A DNA stretch of 64,000 nucleotides from NCBI GenBank assembly GCA_023846275.1, contig CM043874.1, positions 21,943,130 to 22,007,129 of the forward strand. The letters run 5' to 3'. Source of the DNA: Vanilla planifolia (taxonomy: Eukaryota > Streptophyta > Magnoliopsida > Asparagales > Orchidaceae). The notes under the pieces were generated by a model. It did not search any database. It had not been told where the DNA came from and was given only the letters and a program-made list of their open reading frames with translations. The position numbers and the translations under genes were made by a program. Of the stretch, positions 61,530-64,000 are shown piece by piece. Each line of letters starts with the position of its first letter. Within the stretch, counting starts at the first letter, position 1.

Positions 61530-63393
61530 TATGATTCAATAGGAGAGAGGTGAATTTTTAGAAATAAAAATATTTTTTTTTATAAAAATATTTAAAAAAA
61601 TAGTTTAAAAATAATTTTAATTAACTTGAACAAATCCCTAAAAATAATTTTGTATAAATTTTAAGTTTATTTTAAAACATGTTAATTTTTATAAAAATTA
61701 TGTAATAAAAATTCAATAATAATTAAAAATATGCTCCAATAATTTTTAGATGGTTTAAAAACAAGTTTACGTTTACCTCCGGCAAAACCCAGGAAAAAAT
61801 AAAAACTCAATATAAGCATTTTGTTGAAATGCTAATAGGTTAAACTATCACAATAACGAAACAAAAGAAACAGGCTACCATGACTTTATAGCAAAATAAA
61901 ATAGTAAATAAAAACATTTGGCAACACAATCAAAATAAATACAAAGAAAATCTTATGCTTGATGAGATGATTAACAAGGCACAAGCATTTTAATGAGAAT
62001 GTTTAGGATAAAGAGAATTGATAACTTAGTTGATTTGGGAAGAAAATAGAATTTCAAGAGTTTGATGACTGAAGAACACTGCATATGGAAGTGACGATGA
62101 GCGTGAGCTGCTAATGGCTTGAATGTAGTGGTTTGAAAAATTTTCTTTAGATTACATAAAAATTCATCAATCAATTTTGTTAAAAAATTCTCTTATTTAT
62201 AGATTTTTTTTTAACGGCTAAAAACACTTACCAAACATACTATATAGTTGTTACAGTTTCCTAGTGTACTTTATTTTAATTAAAAAATTATTATAGTTAA
62301 AAATTCTAACAGCTCGAAATAATGGCTAACAGAGCTGTTGCGTTGGAGCTTCTCGTTCAAATGCGTCTATGACTGTTCGATCGTGAAAATGTGCCATCAG
62401 ATGGATGACAATCATTTAGTGTTATTTGGAAATAATATTTGACCAAGACTATTAGATTTGAATTGTCATTGGATGGTTGGATCTTGATTTTATGCTTGGA
62501 TAAAAGATATAGCATGCAATTATGAAATGATGCGATTTAATGGAGGATATAATAAGGCATTATAAAAATGCAGATAATAACGGGATTGTTCGATTTCAAG
62601 TTTGTGTGATCGGACGATTCTGGTTACACCCACAATTCAGAAGCATTGCCATAGAAAAACAAAGCAGATGTTTAGTCTCACATTGTGAAAGCTAGTAAAG
62701 AAATTGTCTTTGCTTTGCATGATACTTTAAGTTAGCTTATTGGGGTTGGTAGCCCTCTGGCCTACTCGGGAAGTCATGACCCGTTCAACCAGTGATACTT
62801 TATATTTGATTTATGGAAGTTACGGAGGTGGGAGTGATAACCCGACCCAACACAATTTAATTTGGTTTTGACATTGATTTCTATACTCGTATGCTATAAC
62901 TAATGGTTTCAGGATTCATTGACCTAACCCAAATCACTTACTGTAGTGAACCTATTAGCGGGTTAGATAAGTTTGGAAATTTTTTTACTATTATAACATT
63001 TTTTGCAATAGGTTAAGTAAGATTTTTAAAAATAGTGTTAAAATAAAATGATGATCAAGATAAGATAGATTAAAGATATTAAAAAATTTAAATATTTTCT
63101 GAGAATATTAATTTTAATTTAATATGTGTCTTGTAATAAATATTTCAATTAAACTTAAAATTTTAATTAATGTAAAATTGAAATACTTATAATTAAATTC
63201 AAAAGTATCTTTTACTGATTTGCCACTTCAACTAAGTCGTTTTTTTCATGGGATTTTATCTTTGTTTTTTTTTAAGTTCTCCCATGAATACGAGTATCAA
63301 CTATCTAAAATTTGAAAATTTACTTCAAGAAATTCATTGTAAATACTTAGAGTTTGTTATCATCAAACAAAGCACCATAACTAGGGGTCAACA
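61530..63393 (-). mobile_element. Copia SIRE/Maximus-like LTR, copy 2
   Basis: Read on the minus strand: start TGTTGACCCCTAG, TTTGTTTGATGATAACAAA, the ATACTCGTATTCATGGGAGA block, a leader block ACGTTCGAT..; TATA box TATAAATA (62201-62194), CAAGCCATTAGCAGCTCA, and a typical A-rich 3' part ending AAAAATTCACCTCTCTCC at about 61545. It is homologous to 1999-3717 over about 1.6 kb, in opposite orientation. It probably inserted into the gypsy gag at 61.1-61.5 kb. The right end here (63393) is supported by both copies; the left end is approximate. Confidence 0.6.
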
Positions 63394-64000
63394 ATACAAT
63401 GTAACCTAGTAATAATTTATAGTATAGGGCTTTTCAACTCTCAACCATTGATACTCTCTTCTACCTTTAATTTGATTTTGAGGCACTATTAATACCTTCC
63501 TTTAGTACACCTTAAGAACTCTCTAGTACTTCGATGAGGAGCCTTATTTAATTTTGGCATTTGGGTATAACTAGCATGTTGTTGAAGAGATTTTTCATTC
63601 ACAGAAGAGATCCTCTTGACACTTCTACTTTCTAAATTTTTGTTGCTTAACTCTTTTGTTATGGTAACTCAGACCTTTATATTTTTTTAAGAGAATTTGA
63701 GACAATTGCATCATCTCATGTTATGATTGGACATGTAAGATGCAAGATTTTTTTTACTTTTTTTAATGATGTTACCTAAGGGTGATGCTAGAAGTTGTCT
63801 TTTAGATCAAATTATTTTTTAATCAATTTAAAAGGTTATTTCTTTAACTAGTTGAATCAGGCCCAAGAGGGTCTTTAAATCTCTTCTTGACCAGGCAGCA
63901 TCAATCTGAACCATTTTGAACTTTGTTAAATTGTTTTAATGTACCTCTTAATGTAGTGGATAAAGAGGATTCTTGACTTAAGCAACTTTTATCAGATCTC
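63394..64000. other. No gene seen; AT-rich DNA to window end
   Basis: No recognised domain. Text such as AATCAGGCCCAAGAGGGTC near 63855 is a little richer in GC but unassigned. Confidence 0.45.

Noticed and set aside
1-64000. CRISPR arrays, bacterial operons, or a phage-like system
   Set aside because: No spaced identical repeats. The DNA is clearly plant nuclear, with spliceosomal introns and LTR retrotransposons.
1-64000. tRNA or rRNA genes
   Set aside because: No A-box/B-box pair with cloverleaf potential and no rRNA core sequence was noticed by eye. A tRNA scan would settle it.

Overview
This window is nuclear DNA from a flowering plant. It is strongly AT-rich and has two intron-aware protein genes in 64 kb, separated by layered remains of LTR retrotransposons. 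The GC-rich, CpG-rich first exon at 11.3 kb, embedded in AT-rich DNA, suggests a monocot with a moderately large, repeat-rich genome. The species cannot be named from the sequence alone.

Genes. (1) A two-exon gene on the + strand (exons 11322-11990 and 18397-19089, joined in phase 0) encodes a 453-residue saccharopine dehydrogenase-like oxidoreductase of the SCCPDH / Arabidopsis At5g39410 type. Its 6.4-kb intron holds a decayed antisense Ty3/gypsy element and a set of direct and inverted repeats. (2) A gene with an intronless coding region at 45114-45917 encodes a 267-residue C3HC4 RING-finger protein with a C-terminal membrane hairpin. A likely 5'-UTR intron and two tiny upstream ORFs precede it. 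Two further GC-richer patches (28.4-28.75 kb with a telo-box, and 57.7-58.07 kb) look like isolated 5' exons or promoters of unrecognised genes.

Mobile elements by region. 0-7.2 kb: an LTR-like fragment, then two Copia SIRE/Maximus-like LTRs, the second with an internal duplication of about 570 bp that doubles its TATA box. 12-17 kb (intron): repeat/hairpin structure and an antisense Tat-type gypsy pol. 21.35-23.56 kb: a complete solo LTR with a perfect 5-bp target duplication (AACTT). 24.6-27.6 kb: two chromovirus pol fragments in opposite orientations. 29.7 kb and 61.1 kb: gypsy primer-binding-site relics followed by gag remnants. 34.45-39.3 kb: a minus-strand Tat-type gypsy element with both LTRs recognisable but much of pol missing. 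41.1-41.3 kb: a plus-strand gypsy RNase H relic. 48.7-50.7 kb: a long minus-strand Tat-type RT-RNase H relic. 54.95-56.73 kb: a minus-strand chromovirus-like LTR with a long (AT)n tract. 61.5-63.4 kb: an inverted SIRE-like LTR related to the one at 2 kb.

Nothing here looks like a new functional system. All retroelement reading frames are broken by stops and frameshifts, and several catalytic motifs are lost. The most informative features are the intact solo LTR, the repeat-laden intron of the dehydrogenase-like gene, the doubled LTR promoter, and the two orphan 5' gene ends. Retroelement calls rest on conceptual translation read by eye against remembered family motifs. Boundaries given to the base are supported only where stated.
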